Positions 49,875-58,283 of a stretch of 64,000 nt of DNA are shown here, piece by piece. The DNA is from Muribaculaceae bacterium (GTDB lineage Bacteria; Bacteroidota; Bacteroidia; Bacteroidales; Muribaculaceae). Numbering within the stretch: the first letter of the stretch is position 1; each line of letters opens with the position of its first letter. The stretch covers positions 1 to 64,000 of the forward strand of contig JAFSYB010000009.1 of assembly GCA_017443765.1 (NCBI GenBank), read 5' to 3'. The notes below the pieces were generated by a model. The model had not been told where the DNA came from and ran no database searches. It was given only the letters and a program-made list of their open reading frames with translations. Both the position numbers and the translations under genes were made by a program.

Positions 49875-49983
49875 TCCTATCACAATGGTTTGGGTAAATC
49901 GGGTGCGAGCAATTCACAAGTCGTTTTATTCCTTATATAAACGCAGCCCGCAGATTTTTATTTTTAAAAAGTGGCGGAATATT

Positions 49984-50128
49984 GACTAAAAGAACAAAAG
50001 GACAAAAGTGCACACATGATAGTAACTTGACTTTTACCGATTTAGGAATTATATCCACATATCTTTATCTGTGTCTAAACTTATGTTCTTATGTCTATAT
50101 CCTGTATCCTTATGTCCTTATGTCTTGA
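49984..50128. repeat. Inverted pair of gacaaaag / ttatgtc repeats
   Basis: gactaaaagaacaaaagg words at 49984-50008 and their complement style (gtgtctaaacttatgttctt) at 50080-50128. They occupy most of the 284-base gap between the beta-helix lipoprotein and the exonuclease gene. They could pair and act as an end-of-transcript structure. Confidence 0.55.
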
Positions 50129-50158
50129 ATGAGTGGATTTGCGGAATAGCCAGGTCGG

Positions 50159-50650
50159 TCACAAGAGCTCACGCGCAATCCAGGCGCAGGCCTCGGCATC
50201 GGCAAGGGCATGGTGGTGGCGTTGCAGCCGGTAGCCGCACGCGGCAGCCACTGTGTGCAGCTGGTAGTTGGGTAGCGTGGGAAGCTGCTTGCGGGCCGCT
50301 TTCAACGTGTCGTAGAACTCATAGTCGGGGTAGTCCAGCTGATAAACGCGGAACACGGCCTTTAGGCACCCCTCGTCGAAGGCCTTGTTGTGGGCCACTA
50401 ACGGCAGGCCCGCAATCAGCGGCGCAATCTCGGCCCACACGTCGGGGAATACCGGGGCAGTTTCGGTGTCGGCACGGCACAGACCGTGAACACGGCTGCA
50501 CCAGTAGTTGTAGTAGTTGGGCTCGGGTTGGATGAGGGAGTAGAACGAGTGGGCAATCTCGCCATCGCGCACTACGACCACGCCCACCGAGCATACCGAG
50601 CTGCGCTCGGAGTTGGCCGTCTCGAAGTCGATTGCTGCAAAATTTTGCAT
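50159..50650 (-). CDS. DEDDh 3'-5' exonuclease (DnaQ-like)
   Basis: 163 aa. Exo I FAAIDFETANSERSSVCSVG (DxE), Exo II PLVAHNKAFDEGCL (D), Exo III HHHALADAEACAWIA (H-x4-D). Stand-alone proofreading-type nuclease, close to the short DnaQ/ExoX group. Could act on DNA or RNA ends. Single gene; the loss of proofreading in PolA makes a separate 3'-5' exonuclease of interest, though a link is speculative. Confidence 0.9.
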   Translation of the reverse strand: MQNFAAIDFETANSERSSVCSVGVVVVRDGEIAHSFYSLIQPEPNYYNYWCSRVHGLCRADTETAPVFPDVWAEIAPLIAGLPLVAHNKAFDEGCLKAVFRVYQLDYPDYEFYDTLKAARKQLPTLPNYQLHTVAAACGYRLQRHHHALADAEACAWIARELL

Positions 50651-50955
50651 ATTCCTTTAGGTTATCGATTGGTTCGTGGCGGGTGAGCACGTCAAGTCAG
50701 CCCCAATCCGGCTCAAGACATTAATCGCGCCCACCAAAATTTCACGCAGCAAAATTACGAAAAACATCGGCCAAACAGCGGAAGAAGAATGGAGTTTCAC
50801 ATTTTTTAAGCTGGGTTCGATTACCTGAAAAAGAGCAATTGGTGGTATCCGCCCACGAGCACCTCCATTGCCCCATAGCCACAAAAAACACGACAGGTGG
50901 TTGCAGTTGTTGGAGAAAAGTTGTAATTTTGCGCCCAAACTAAAAAAAGAGTCAA
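50651..50955. other. Divergent promoter region
   Basis: 305 bases between divergently read genes. The plus-strand promoter is at 50901-50931; a minus-strand TAATTTTG at 50757-50750 could serve the exonuclease but has a poorly spaced -33. Nothing else is recognisable. Confidence 0.5.
50901..50931 (+). promoter_or_regulatory. Promoter of the Wzi-like gene
   Basis: TTG (50901-50903), 20-base spacer, TAATTTTG (50924-50931); 24 bases before the ATG. Confidence 0.8.
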
Positions 50956-52530
50956 ATGCAAACAAGTTGGTTGAAACGTTGTGTAGCCGTTGTTGCGTGT
51001 GCTATTGGCGTGTATGTCGTGAATGCGGCAGGGCCGGATGTTGACTGGCAAGCCGGGGTCACGCTCAACACGGGCAGCGAGTCGCTGGCACCCTATTACA
51101 TCGCCTCGCTGCGCGGCGGCACGGTCACGCAACAACATTCCACGCTGCTCCATGCGGGTGTGGCCCATGAGATGGACACCACGCGCCGGCTGAGCTGGGG
51201 AGCCGGCGTGGAGGTGTGGGGCGGATGGACCTCAAGCTCCGCCTACAGCCAATACTACTTCAACTATCTGTACCCAATGTCGCCCCTGTCGGCATCGCAC
51301 GACGAGCATCCCGCGCGCGTGTGGGTGCAGCAGGCGTGGGCCGAGGGCAAGTGGCGGGGCGTGCGCCTCACCCTGGGGGCCAAGCATGCCGCCTCGCCCC
51401 TGCTCACCAACGACCTCACCAGCGGCGACCTCACCCGCAGCGGCAATGCACGACCAATGCTGGGGCTGGCGGGAGGTTTCGTCAATTTCCAAACCGTGCC
51501 CCTCACGCATGGATGGCTGCAAGTGAACGGCGAGGTGGGCTACTACAAGCCTGGCGACGACCAGTGGCTGGAGCACCACTACAATTACTACAACCATTTC
51601 ATCACCACAGGCTGGTGGATGAACTACAAGAATTTCTACTTCCGCTCGCACCCTGGCAAGCCGCTGGTGGCCACGGTGGGTATGCAAGCCGCGTGCCAGT
51701 TCGGCGGCACTACGGTGACATACGTCAACGGCACAGCCACCCGCCGCCTTGAGCAGAACACCAATGCAGAGGCATTCTTCAAGGCACTGATTCCCGGGCA
51801 TGGGGGTGCGCATCAGGGCGACAAGGTTTTCTACGAGGGCAACCACTTGGGTACGTGGGACGTGCTGCTTGACTACCGGCTGCGCAGCGGCGCCCACGTG
51901 CGCGCCTATTGCCAGAAACCATGGGAAGACGGTTCGGGCATCGGGCTGCGCAACGGCTTCGATGGCCTGTGGGGCGTGGAGTGGCGTGCCGCGCAACCGG
52001 GCTGGCTCACCGGCGCGGTGCTGGAGTACCTCGACCTCACCAATCAGGGCGGCCCCATCCACTGGGCTCCCGCCGACCACGAGAGCACCATCATCACCAC
52101 GCCTGTCACGGGCATGGACAACTACTACAACAACTACGCGTTCAACGGCTACCAGAACCGGGGCATGGCCATTGGCACGCCAATGACGCGCAGCCCGCTC
52201 TACAACCGCGACGGGCATCTGCGTTTCGACCACACGGTGGTGCGCGGCCTTCATGTCGCCGTCAAGGGGCGGCTGTCGTCACAGCTGCGCTACCGCTTCA
52301 TGGGCAGCTGGCGGCGCTCCTGGGGCACGCTCGAGCAGCCGGTGCCGCACATCGATGCCACCTCGCTGATGCTCGAGGCTACCTACACGCCAACTCGCGT
52401 GACTGGACTGGAGTGCACCGCCATGATGGCCATCGACAGGGGCAAACTGCTCGGCAACAACGCCGGAGCGCTGGTTGGCATCACCTATCACGGCAATTTT
52501 TCGGCCTCACGGAAGCATAAAACCCCATAG
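50956..52530 (+). CDS. Capsule assembly Wzi-family outer-membrane protein
   Basis: 524 aa with signal peptide (VVACAIGVYVVNA). Large beta-barrel pattern with many aromatic strands (WQAGVTLNTGSESLAPYYIAS, LSWGAGVEVWGG, RVWVQQAWAEGKWRGVRLTLGAKH, WLQVNGEVGYYK) and the YYNNYAFNGYQNRGMAIGTPM block typical of the PF14052 (Wzi) family in Bacteroidota. Wzi relatives hold capsular polysaccharide at the surface. No capsule locus is adjacent. Confidence 0.85.
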   Translation: MQTSWLKRCVAVVACAIGVYVVNAAGPDVDWQAGVTLNTGSESLAPYYIASLRGGTVTQQHSTLLHAGVAHEMDTTRRLSWGAGVEVWGGWTSSSAYSQYYFNYLYPMSPLSASHDEHPARVWVQQAWAEGKWRGVRLTLGAKHAASPLLTNDLTSGDLTRSGNARPMLGLAGGFVNFQTVPLTHGWLQVNGEVGYYKPGDDQWLEHHYNYYNHFITTGWWMNYKNFYFRSHPGKPLVATVGMQAACQFGGTTVTYVNGTATRRLEQNTNAEAFFKALIPGHGGAHQGDKVFYEGNHLGTWDVLLDYRLRSGAHVRAYCQKPWEDGSGIGLRNGFDGLWGVEWRAAQPGWLTGAVLEYLDLTNQGGPIHWAPADHESTIITTPVTGMDNYYNNYAFNGYQNRGMAIGTPMTRSPLYNRDGHLRFDHTVVRGLHVAVKGRLSSQLRYRFMGSWRRSWGTLEQPVPHIDATSLMLEATYTPTRVTGLECTAMMAIDRGKLLGNNAGALVGITYHGNFSASRKHKTP

Positions 52531-52621
52531 CGCCTCACCCAAGACCTATCTTAATGGTGAAGCCTGCTGATAATTCCCACCTAACCCTATCGCACCACAT
52601 CTCACTCAATAAGACCACAAT

Positions 52622-53188
52622 ATGAGAACCAAGAGCCAAGAGCCAAGAGCGAACCAACGTCGCGAACCAGCATCGCTTAGTGCTGCCAATCACGCCCCGT
52701 TTAGGGGGAATACGGGGGCGGTGACCCCAAAAACCGCATTGCGGCATAGTGCGTTGTGTGTGGTGCATTGTGTGCTGTGGTTCGTGTTCTGGCTGGCCTT
52801 GGCGGGGTGCACGCGCAATGGTGGCGACATCGGCCCGTGGTTCGGCACGTGGGCCATCGACTCGGTCACCGTCGACGGACAGGAGCTCACCCTCGACCCC
52901 TTAGGCCGGGGCTCGGCCTATTACCTGCAATTTCAGCGGTCGGTGGTGTGCCTGCGCTACACCGATGAGCTGCACGATGGAGGCGAGAGTTATGGCACCT
53001 GGACCGAGGCCGAGGATGCCGCCGGGCACCGGATGCTGCTCGTCACCTTCGACTGCAACAACTACGACATTCACCTCATGCCGCTCTACAACACGTTCTT
53101 CATCACCAGCGCCACGGGCAGGAATGTGGTGCTGCAAGACACACAAGACGAAGGCCGGCAGGTGGTCTATTACCTTACCAAGCAATGA
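52622..53188 (+). CDS. Lipocalin-like lipoprotein
   Basis: 188 aa from ATG 52622, but the first ~45 residues look non-coding in style. The hydrophobic stretch and lipobox (WFVFWLALAGC) lie at about 52-62, so the true start may be a GTG or TTG near 52753-52780. Mature part: GPWFGTWAIDSVTVDGQEL, YYLQFQRSVVCLRY, SYGTWTEAED, HRMLLVTFD, FFITSATGRNVVLQD, resembling the small lipocalin-like domains of Bacteroidota. Function unknown. Three bases before menG. Confidence 0.6.
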   Translation: MRTKSQEPRANQRREPASLSAANHAPFRGNTGAVTPKTALRHSALCVVHCVLWFVFWLALAGCTRNGGDIGPWFGTWAIDSVTVDGQELTLDPLGRGSAYYLQFQRSVVCLRYTDELHDGGESYGTWTEAEDAAGHRMLLVTFDCNNYDIHLMPLYNTFFITSATGRNVVLQDTQDEGRQVVYYLTKQ

Positions 53189-53191
53189 GGC

Positions 53192-53965
53192 ATGAGCAGC
53201 CAGGTTGAGCAAGTGAAGCCTTACCACAATGCGGGCTCAAAGCGCGAGCAGGTGGAGCAGATGTTCGACAGCATCGCCCCGGCCTACGACTTCATGAACC
53301 GCGCCATGACGCTGGGCATCGACCGCTGGTGGCGGCGTGTGGCAGTGCGACGTGTGAGCAGGCACCTGGCCGAGCGCACACCGCCCATTCCCATGCCCTG
53401 CTTGCTCGATGTGGCCACCGGAACGGGCGACTTTGCCTTGCAACTGCGCGACACACTGGGCACCTGCCGGGTGACGGGCATCGACTTGAGCCAGCGCATG
53501 CTCGATGTGGCGCGGCAAAAGGTGGCCCGGCGCAATCTGGAAACCGACATCACATTCCAGCAGGGCGACTGTCTGGACCTGCCGTTTGGCGACGGCATGT
53601 TCGATGCGGCGACCGTGGCCTTTGGCGTGCGCAATTTCGAGCACATCGAGCAGGGCTACCGCGAGATGCTGCGCGTGCTGCGACCGGGCGGAATGCTCTG
53701 CGTGCTCGAGCTGTCCACCCCCACCAACCGCATTACGCGCTGGTTCTACGACCTGTACACGCTGCACGTGATTCCGGCCATCGGCTCGTTGAAGAGCGGC
53801 GACAGCAGTGCCTACCGCTACCTGCCGCGCTCCATAGCCGCCGTGCCGCAGGACGGCCACATGACCGCCCTCATGCGCCGCGCCGGCTTCGCCCAGTGTC
53901 AGGCCTCACGGCTCACGCTTGGCACCTGCTCCATCTACACCGCCATCAAAGGGCGTGGCGTGTAG
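53192..53965 (+). CDS. menG: Demethylmenaquinone methyltransferase
   Basis: 257 aa. Final methylation in menaquinone synthesis (UbiE/MenG family). Family signatures: FDSIAPAYDFMNRAMTLGIDRWWRR, LLDVATGTGDFAL (SAM loop), VTGIDLSQRMLDVARQKV, GDCLDLPFGDGMFDAATVAFGVRNFEHIEQGYREM, and the C-terminal YRYLPRSIAAVPQDGHM. Anaerobic Bacteroidota use menaquinone with fumarate reductase. Confidence 0.95.
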   Translation: MSSQVEQVKPYHNAGSKREQVEQMFDSIAPAYDFMNRAMTLGIDRWWRRVAVRRVSRHLAERTPPIPMPCLLDVATGTGDFALQLRDTLGTCRVTGIDLSQRMLDVARQKVARRNLETDITFQQGDCLDLPFGDGMFDAATVAFGVRNFEHIEQGYREMLRVLRPGGMLCVLELSTPTNRITRWFYDLYTLHVIPAIGSLKSGDSSAYRYLPRSIAAVPQDGHMTALMRRAGFAQCQASRLTLGTCSIYTAIKGRGV

Positions 53966-54036
53966 CGCGCTGGCATTTAATCCCATTCACAATGCTCGGC
54001 TGGCCATATGCCGTGCCGCATGGGCGTGAGCAACTT

Positions 54037-56256
54037 TTACCACCACTTCACGGGCTTGCTGCCCATGGTGTACTCAAGGGTGCCGCCAGCGGCCAGGGCG
54101 GCATGGTCGATGTAGGGCTGCGTGAGCGGCTTGCCGTTGAGCTTGATGCGCTGGATGTAGCGGTTGGTGCTGCTGTTGTTCTTGGCGGTGATGGTGAGCG
54201 TGCCGCCGGCCACGCGCACCGTGGCACTGTTCACCAGCGGACTGCCGAAGTAGTAGCGCCCGCCGGACGGCTCCACCTGGTAGAAACCCAGGGCCGAGAG
54301 AATGTACCAGGCCGACATCTGTCCCACGTCCTCGTTGCCGCACAAGCCCTCGGTAGTGTCGTCGTAGAGCGTGGTGAGCACCTCGCGCACGCGGTCGGCA
54401 GTCTTCCACGGCTGGCCGAGCATGGTGTAGAAGTAGATGATGTGGTGGCTGGGCTCGTTGCCGTGCACGTATTGGCCGATGAAGCCGCTCATGTCGGGCA
54501 CGGCATCCTCTCCCACGTCGCTCGAGACGGTGAACAGTGAATCGAGCCGCGCAATCGTGAGCTCGCGCGAGCCGTGGCACTCCACCAGCCCATCCAGGTC
54601 GTGCGGCACCAGCCAGGCATATTGCCAGGCATTGCCCTCGCAGTACTCATCGCCGTCGGGTCGCTGCTGGTAGGGGTTGAAAGGCTCAAGGAATCGCCCC
54701 TGTGTGTCGCGGGCGCGCATAAAGCCCGTGGCCGGGTCGAACAGGCACTTGTACTGCTTGCTCAGTGCCAGGTGACGCTCGTAGAGGTCGCGCCGGCCGG
54801 CTTTGAGGGCGGCCTGTGCCAGCGCCCAGTCGGCCAAGTCGTATTCCAGCTCGTAGGCCACGTTCTCGTCGCGCATCTGGTCGCAGGGGATGTAGCCCAG
54901 TGTGCGGTGCTGGCGCAGGCCGCGCTCGTCGAGCAGCAGCGAACGCTCCATGGCCTCGATGGCCAGCCCGGTGTCGATGCCCGGGAAGCCCTTGAGCAGG
55001 GCATCGGCAACCACGGGCACGGCGGGCGAGCCAACCATGCAGTTGGTTTCGCGTGCCATCAGGTGCCAAATGGGCAACTTGCCCTGCTCTTGGTAGATGC
55101 GCAGCATGGTGTTAACGATGTCGGGCACCAGCTCGGGGTGGATAATGGTCATCAGCGGGTGGGCGGCACGATAGGTGTCCCACAGGCTGTAGGTGGTGTA
55201 ATTGGTGAACCCCGGCGCGGGGTGCACCTGGTAGTCGCTGCCCTGGTACGCGCCATCGACATCGCAGAACACCGATGGGGCAATCATCGTGTGGAACAGT
55301 GCGGTGTAGAACGTACGCAGCTGGTGCTTGCTGGCCATGTGCACCTGCACCTTGTTGAGTTGCTCGCGCCAGGCCTGGCGCGCCCGCTCGCGCACGCCCT
55401 CGAAGTCCCAGCCCTGTTGCTCGGCAGCCAGGTTCCGGGCTGCTCCGGACACGCTGGTGGCACTGAGCCCCACCTTGACCATCACCTGCTCGCCGGCGCG
55501 GGTGTCGAAGTCGAAGCGACCATGCACCAAGCGTGCGGTCACCCAGTCGCCCGTCACCTCGCGGCCGTCGGCAATGAGGTGGGCCTGCTTGAACGGGCGC
55601 GAGAACTCGGCGTGGAAATAAACCGGGTGGTTCTTTGCCCAGCCAGTCGACCAGCGCACGCCTTCGATGGTGTGGTCGTCAATCACGCGCAGCACGCCGG
55701 TGGTGACGTTGTCATATCCGCCGCCGTCAACCAGGTTGAACACGATGGCACTCTCGCGGCTTTCGGGGAAAGTGTAGCGGTGCAGCCCCGTGCGTGCCGT
55801 AGCGGTGAGCTCCACCCCAACGTTGTAGCGCAGCAGGTGAGTGCTGTAGTAGCCGGGCTCGGCCACCTCGCGGCTGCGGTCGGCATAGCTCCACATTCCG
55901 CTTTGCGGGTCGTTGCCGTTGCCTCGCGCATAGCGCACTGTGCCCACCACGGGCATCACCGTCACGTCGTGCAGGTCGCCGCACCCCGTGCCGCTCAAGT
56001 GGGTGTGCGGGAAGCCAATCACCGTGCTGTCGCTGCGGTGGTAGCCCGAACACCAGTCCCACTCTTGAGGCACACTCGATGGCCCCAGCTGCACAAAGCC
56101 AAACGGCACGCACGCCGACACCGACACGTGCCCGTGGGCTCCCGACCCAATGAGCGGATCCACATAATTGAGCACATCGCGCTGCGCGGCTTGCGCAGCA
56201 AGGCACATACAAACACACAAGGTCGCCAGCGACCAAACAAGGACTATCTTTTTCAT
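54037..56256 (-). CDS. GH92 family alpha-mannosidase, secreted
   Basis: 739 aa with signal peptide (ATLCVCMCLAAQAAQ). Calcium-dependent exo-alpha-mannosidase family. Opening block DVLNYVDPLIGSGAHGHVSVSACVPFGFVQLGP, FPHTHLSGTGCGDLHDVTVMP, YSLWDTYRAAHPLMTIIHP, and the acid/base region GLCGNEDVGQMSAWYILSALGFYQVEPSGGRYYFGSP are the hallmarks of GH92. It would trim mannose from host or fungal N-glycans. The GH3 enzyme at 23022 is the other secreted glycosidase. Confidence 0.95.
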   Translation of the reverse strand: MKKIVLVWSLATLCVCMCLAAQAAQRDVLNYVDPLIGSGAHGHVSVSACVPFGFVQLGPSSVPQEWDWCSGYHRSDSTVIGFPHTHLSGTGCGDLHDVTVMPVVGTVRYARGNGNDPQSGMWSYADRSREVAEPGYYSTHLLRYNVGVELTATARTGLHRYTFPESRESAIVFNLVDGGGYDNVTTGVLRVIDDHTIEGVRWSTGWAKNHPVYFHAEFSRPFKQAHLIADGREVTGDWVTARLVHGRFDFDTRAGEQVMVKVGLSATSVSGAARNLAAEQQGWDFEGVRERARQAWREQLNKVQVHMASKHQLRTFYTALFHTMIAPSVFCDVDGAYQGSDYQVHPAPGFTNYTTYSLWDTYRAAHPLMTIIHPELVPDIVNTMLRIYQEQGKLPIWHLMARETNCMVGSPAVPVVADALLKGFPGIDTGLAIEAMERSLLLDERGLRQHRTLGYIPCDQMRDENVAYELEYDLADWALAQAALKAGRRDLYERHLALSKQYKCLFDPATGFMRARDTQGRFLEPFNPYQQRPDGDEYCEGNAWQYAWLVPHDLDGLVECHGSRELTIARLDSLFTVSSDVGEDAVPDMSGFIGQYVHGNEPSHHIIYFYTMLGQPWKTADRVREVLTTLYDDTTEGLCGNEDVGQMSAWYILSALGFYQVEPSGGRYYFGSPLVNSATVRVAGGTLTITAKNNSSTNRYIQRIKLNGKPLTQPYIDHAALAAGGTLEYTMGSKPVKWW

Positions 56257-56288
56257 CGCAAATGAAGGTGTAGGTTACAATTTGTTGG

Positions 56289-56320
56289 CAAAATTAGTGC
56301 AAGCCGAGCGAAAACGCAAA
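56289..56320 (-). promoter_or_regulatory. Promoter of the GH92 gene
   Basis: Minus strand TTTG (56320-56317), 20-base spacer, TAATTTTG (56296-56289). Element A copy 2 begins about 10 bases upstream of the -33 box. Confidence 0.85.
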
Positions 56321-56329
56321 TTTATTTGC

Positions 56330-56735
56330 GGACATATGCAAAAGTCCGTGTGTTTTTGCAGATACTATCTTGTTCAAAGACACCCCTAATGCCTCGAAGA
56401 GGCACGGCGGGCCGTAGGTCCGACATCATGTTAAAGACCAAGCCTCAGGGTGTGCCTCGAAGAGGAACTTCGTAGCCAGATATACCGCGACATGATTGAG
56501 CACTCGAACTCCGAGTGAAACATCCAAGGCTCACGTGATACCGACACCGCTGAAGTTCCTCTTCGAGGCACGATGATGGTGACTGCCCGGGACCAAGCTG
56601 CGAGCCTCGTCGAGGCTCTTGCTTGGTCTTTAACATGGAGCCGGGTCTTCGACCCGTCCGACCTCTTCGAGGTCATTGCCCGTCTATCACACTACCGAGC
56701 TGACACAGAAACACACGGACTTTTGCAGGTGTCCC
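56330..56735 (-). mobile_element. Hairpin-rich MITE-like element A, copy 2 (about 405 bp)
   Basis: Reverse-oriented relative of 28961-29410 with the same inverted ends (GCAAAAGTCCGTG). The sequence tttatttgcg occurs just before it (56321-56330) and again just after (56736-56745), a 10-11 bp direct duplication expected of a transposition event. Compared with copy 1 it lacks about 44 bases, one hairpin unit. It sits directly upstream of the GH92 promoter. Together with repeat B (56842-57050) it fills most of the 810-base gap 56257-57066; 56746-56841 shows nothing recognisable. Confidence 0.8.
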
Positions 56736-56841
56736 TTTATTTGCGGTTTTCCTAGGCACCGCCTAATTTCGCTGTCTTTGACGAAGGCTGTGTGATAGTC
56801 TGGCAGAGCGGCTTCACATATACGATGTTTAGTTGGCCCTG

Positions 56842-57050
56842 TTCGAGGCTCCACCGCAGGGGGGAATCGCTAACCCCACGCCACACGCATCTTCGACGCG
56901 TGCGCCGTGGGGTTTTATTCACTTTGAGCCATCTGGCCTCAAGCAGACCTGCGGCTTGCGTGTCACCATGCGGGCGGACAGCGACCTACAACCTGCGCTT
57001 CACCAAGTCTATACTTTTGTTCTTATGTTCTTTTGTCTAAATCCTATATC
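56842..57050 (-). repeat. Repeat B, copy 2 (opposite strand)
   Basis: Reads, on the minus strand, from the gacaaaag motif (57040) to tggagcctcgaa (56842), parallel to 38971-39159. Hairpin 56874-56912 with CCCC/GGGG base and the loop TCTTCGA corresponds to 39088-39122. Confidence 0.7.
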
Positions 57051-57066
57051 CAAGAACGCGGTGGGT

Positions 57067-58179
57067 TCATTGGGCGAGGATGATATTGATGATGGCGTTC
57101 ACGTCGGCAATGTCCACCAAGCCGTCGCCTGTGACATCGGCCGACGGGGTCTTCTCAATCTGCTCAAGCAGCATGTTGATAACCTGGTTCACATCGTCGA
57201 TATCTACGTTGCCGTCGCCATTCGCATCGCCCGGCGTGGCGGGCTCGTCGTTATCGAGGGTGATGATAAGCTGGTAGATGGGACGGCCGTTGATGTAGTC
57301 GATGTACTGCGTGGTGGCCTTGAGGACGGCAATGTCGGTGAGCGTGAACGTGCGGCCATCGTCGCTGATGGTTCCAATGACGGTCTCGCCCGTGGCGGCA
57401 TCCTCTTCGGTGCGCAGCTGCTCGGGAATCTTGGCCAGCACATAGTCGCCGTTGCTGCTGCCCCAGTAGCGGTACACAACCTGCTCGGGGTCGATGGCGA
57501 ACGTGTTGTTGTAGCTGATCAGGTCAAACACACCGCAGGCGTAGAGCTTGTCGAAGTTCATCACCGTGAGCTGGCCATTGCTCACCTCGGCGTAGGCCAC
57601 GTGGGCGGGTTCCTCGAGGCCCGACTTCACCCAGCCGAGGAAGCGGTCGTAGTTATCGTCGTAGTTTGGCTCCCAGCGGCCGCGCGTGATGGTGGCATTG
57701 GGGGCGACAATCACGCTGGTGAGTGCCTGGTTGTGGCGCACGCCTTGGCGCTGCGTGCTGTCGGCACTGGTGATGAGCACGTTGTAGGCATTGATGGTGA
57801 TCTTGCCGTTGGCCAGCTTGCCGGTAATCACATCGGTGTCGGTGAACTGCGCGGGCAGTTTGCCCTTGGCGGCATCGGGGATAATCCAGTACAGGCTGCC
57901 GCTGTTGCCCAGCACCTGCGGGGCAATGGTGATGTTGCCATCGGCATCTATGCGCATGACGGCCGGCAGGGGCATGTAGTAGGCATCGCCGCTGAAGTTG
58001 GTCACCGTGTATTCGCCTTCGGTGTCGGTGGGGGTGATGGAAACGATAGAGCCGCCAGTGTTATAGTAACCCAAGCGGTTCATCTTCAAGGTCATGTTCG
58101 CCAGCTCGGTGGCTGTGGGAACACATAACGCGGCCATGGCACTCAGCAGTGCGCAGGTCGTGAGCAAAATTTTCTTCAT
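57067..58179 (-). CDS. Secreted protein with C-terminal dockerin type I domain
   Basis: 370 aa with signal peptide (LLTTCALLSAMAALCV). The body (20-300) has beta-strand repeats (GGSIVSITPTDTEGEYTVTNFSGDAYYMPLP) of unknown fold. The last 60 residues hold two calcium loops, GDANGDGNVDIDDVNQVINMLL and ADVTGDGLVDIADVNAIINIIL, matching the duplicated dockerin segment. Dockerins bind cohesins in cellulosomes; in Bacteroidota they occur on secreted proteins whose partners are mostly unknown. Start ATG 58179; the TTG two codons upstream is less likely. Confidence 0.85.
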   Translation of the reverse strand: MKKILLTTCALLSAMAALCVPTATELANMTLKMNRLGYYNTGGSIVSITPTDTEGEYTVTNFSGDAYYMPLPAVMRIDADGNITIAPQVLGNSGSLYWIIPDAAKGKLPAQFTDTDVITGKLANGKITINAYNVLITSADSTQRQGVRHNQALTSVIVAPNATITRGRWEPNYDDNYDRFLGWVKSGLEEPAHVAYAEVSNGQLTVMNFDKLYACGVFDLISYNNTFAIDPEQVVYRYWGSSNGDYVLAKIPEQLRTEEDAATGETVIGTISDDGRTFTLTDIAVLKATTQYIDYINGRPIYQLIITLDNDEPATPGDANGDGNVDIDDVNQVINMLLEQIEKTPSADVTGDGLVDIADVNAIINIILAQ

Positions 58180-58229
58180 ACTCAAAAAATATAAGGGTTT
58201 TAAATGTTTGTCGATGTTATAATGCGCCG

Positions 58230-58260
58230 CAAAGGTAGTGCATTTTTCCCAATTGGCAAA
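58230..58260 (-). promoter_or_regulatory. Promoter of the dockerin gene
   Basis: Minus strand TTTG (58260-58257), 19-base spacer, TACCTTTG (58237-58230); about 50 bases before the ATG. Confidence 0.8.
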
Positions 58261-58283
58261 ATCCGGGTGTGGATTAGTTGCGT

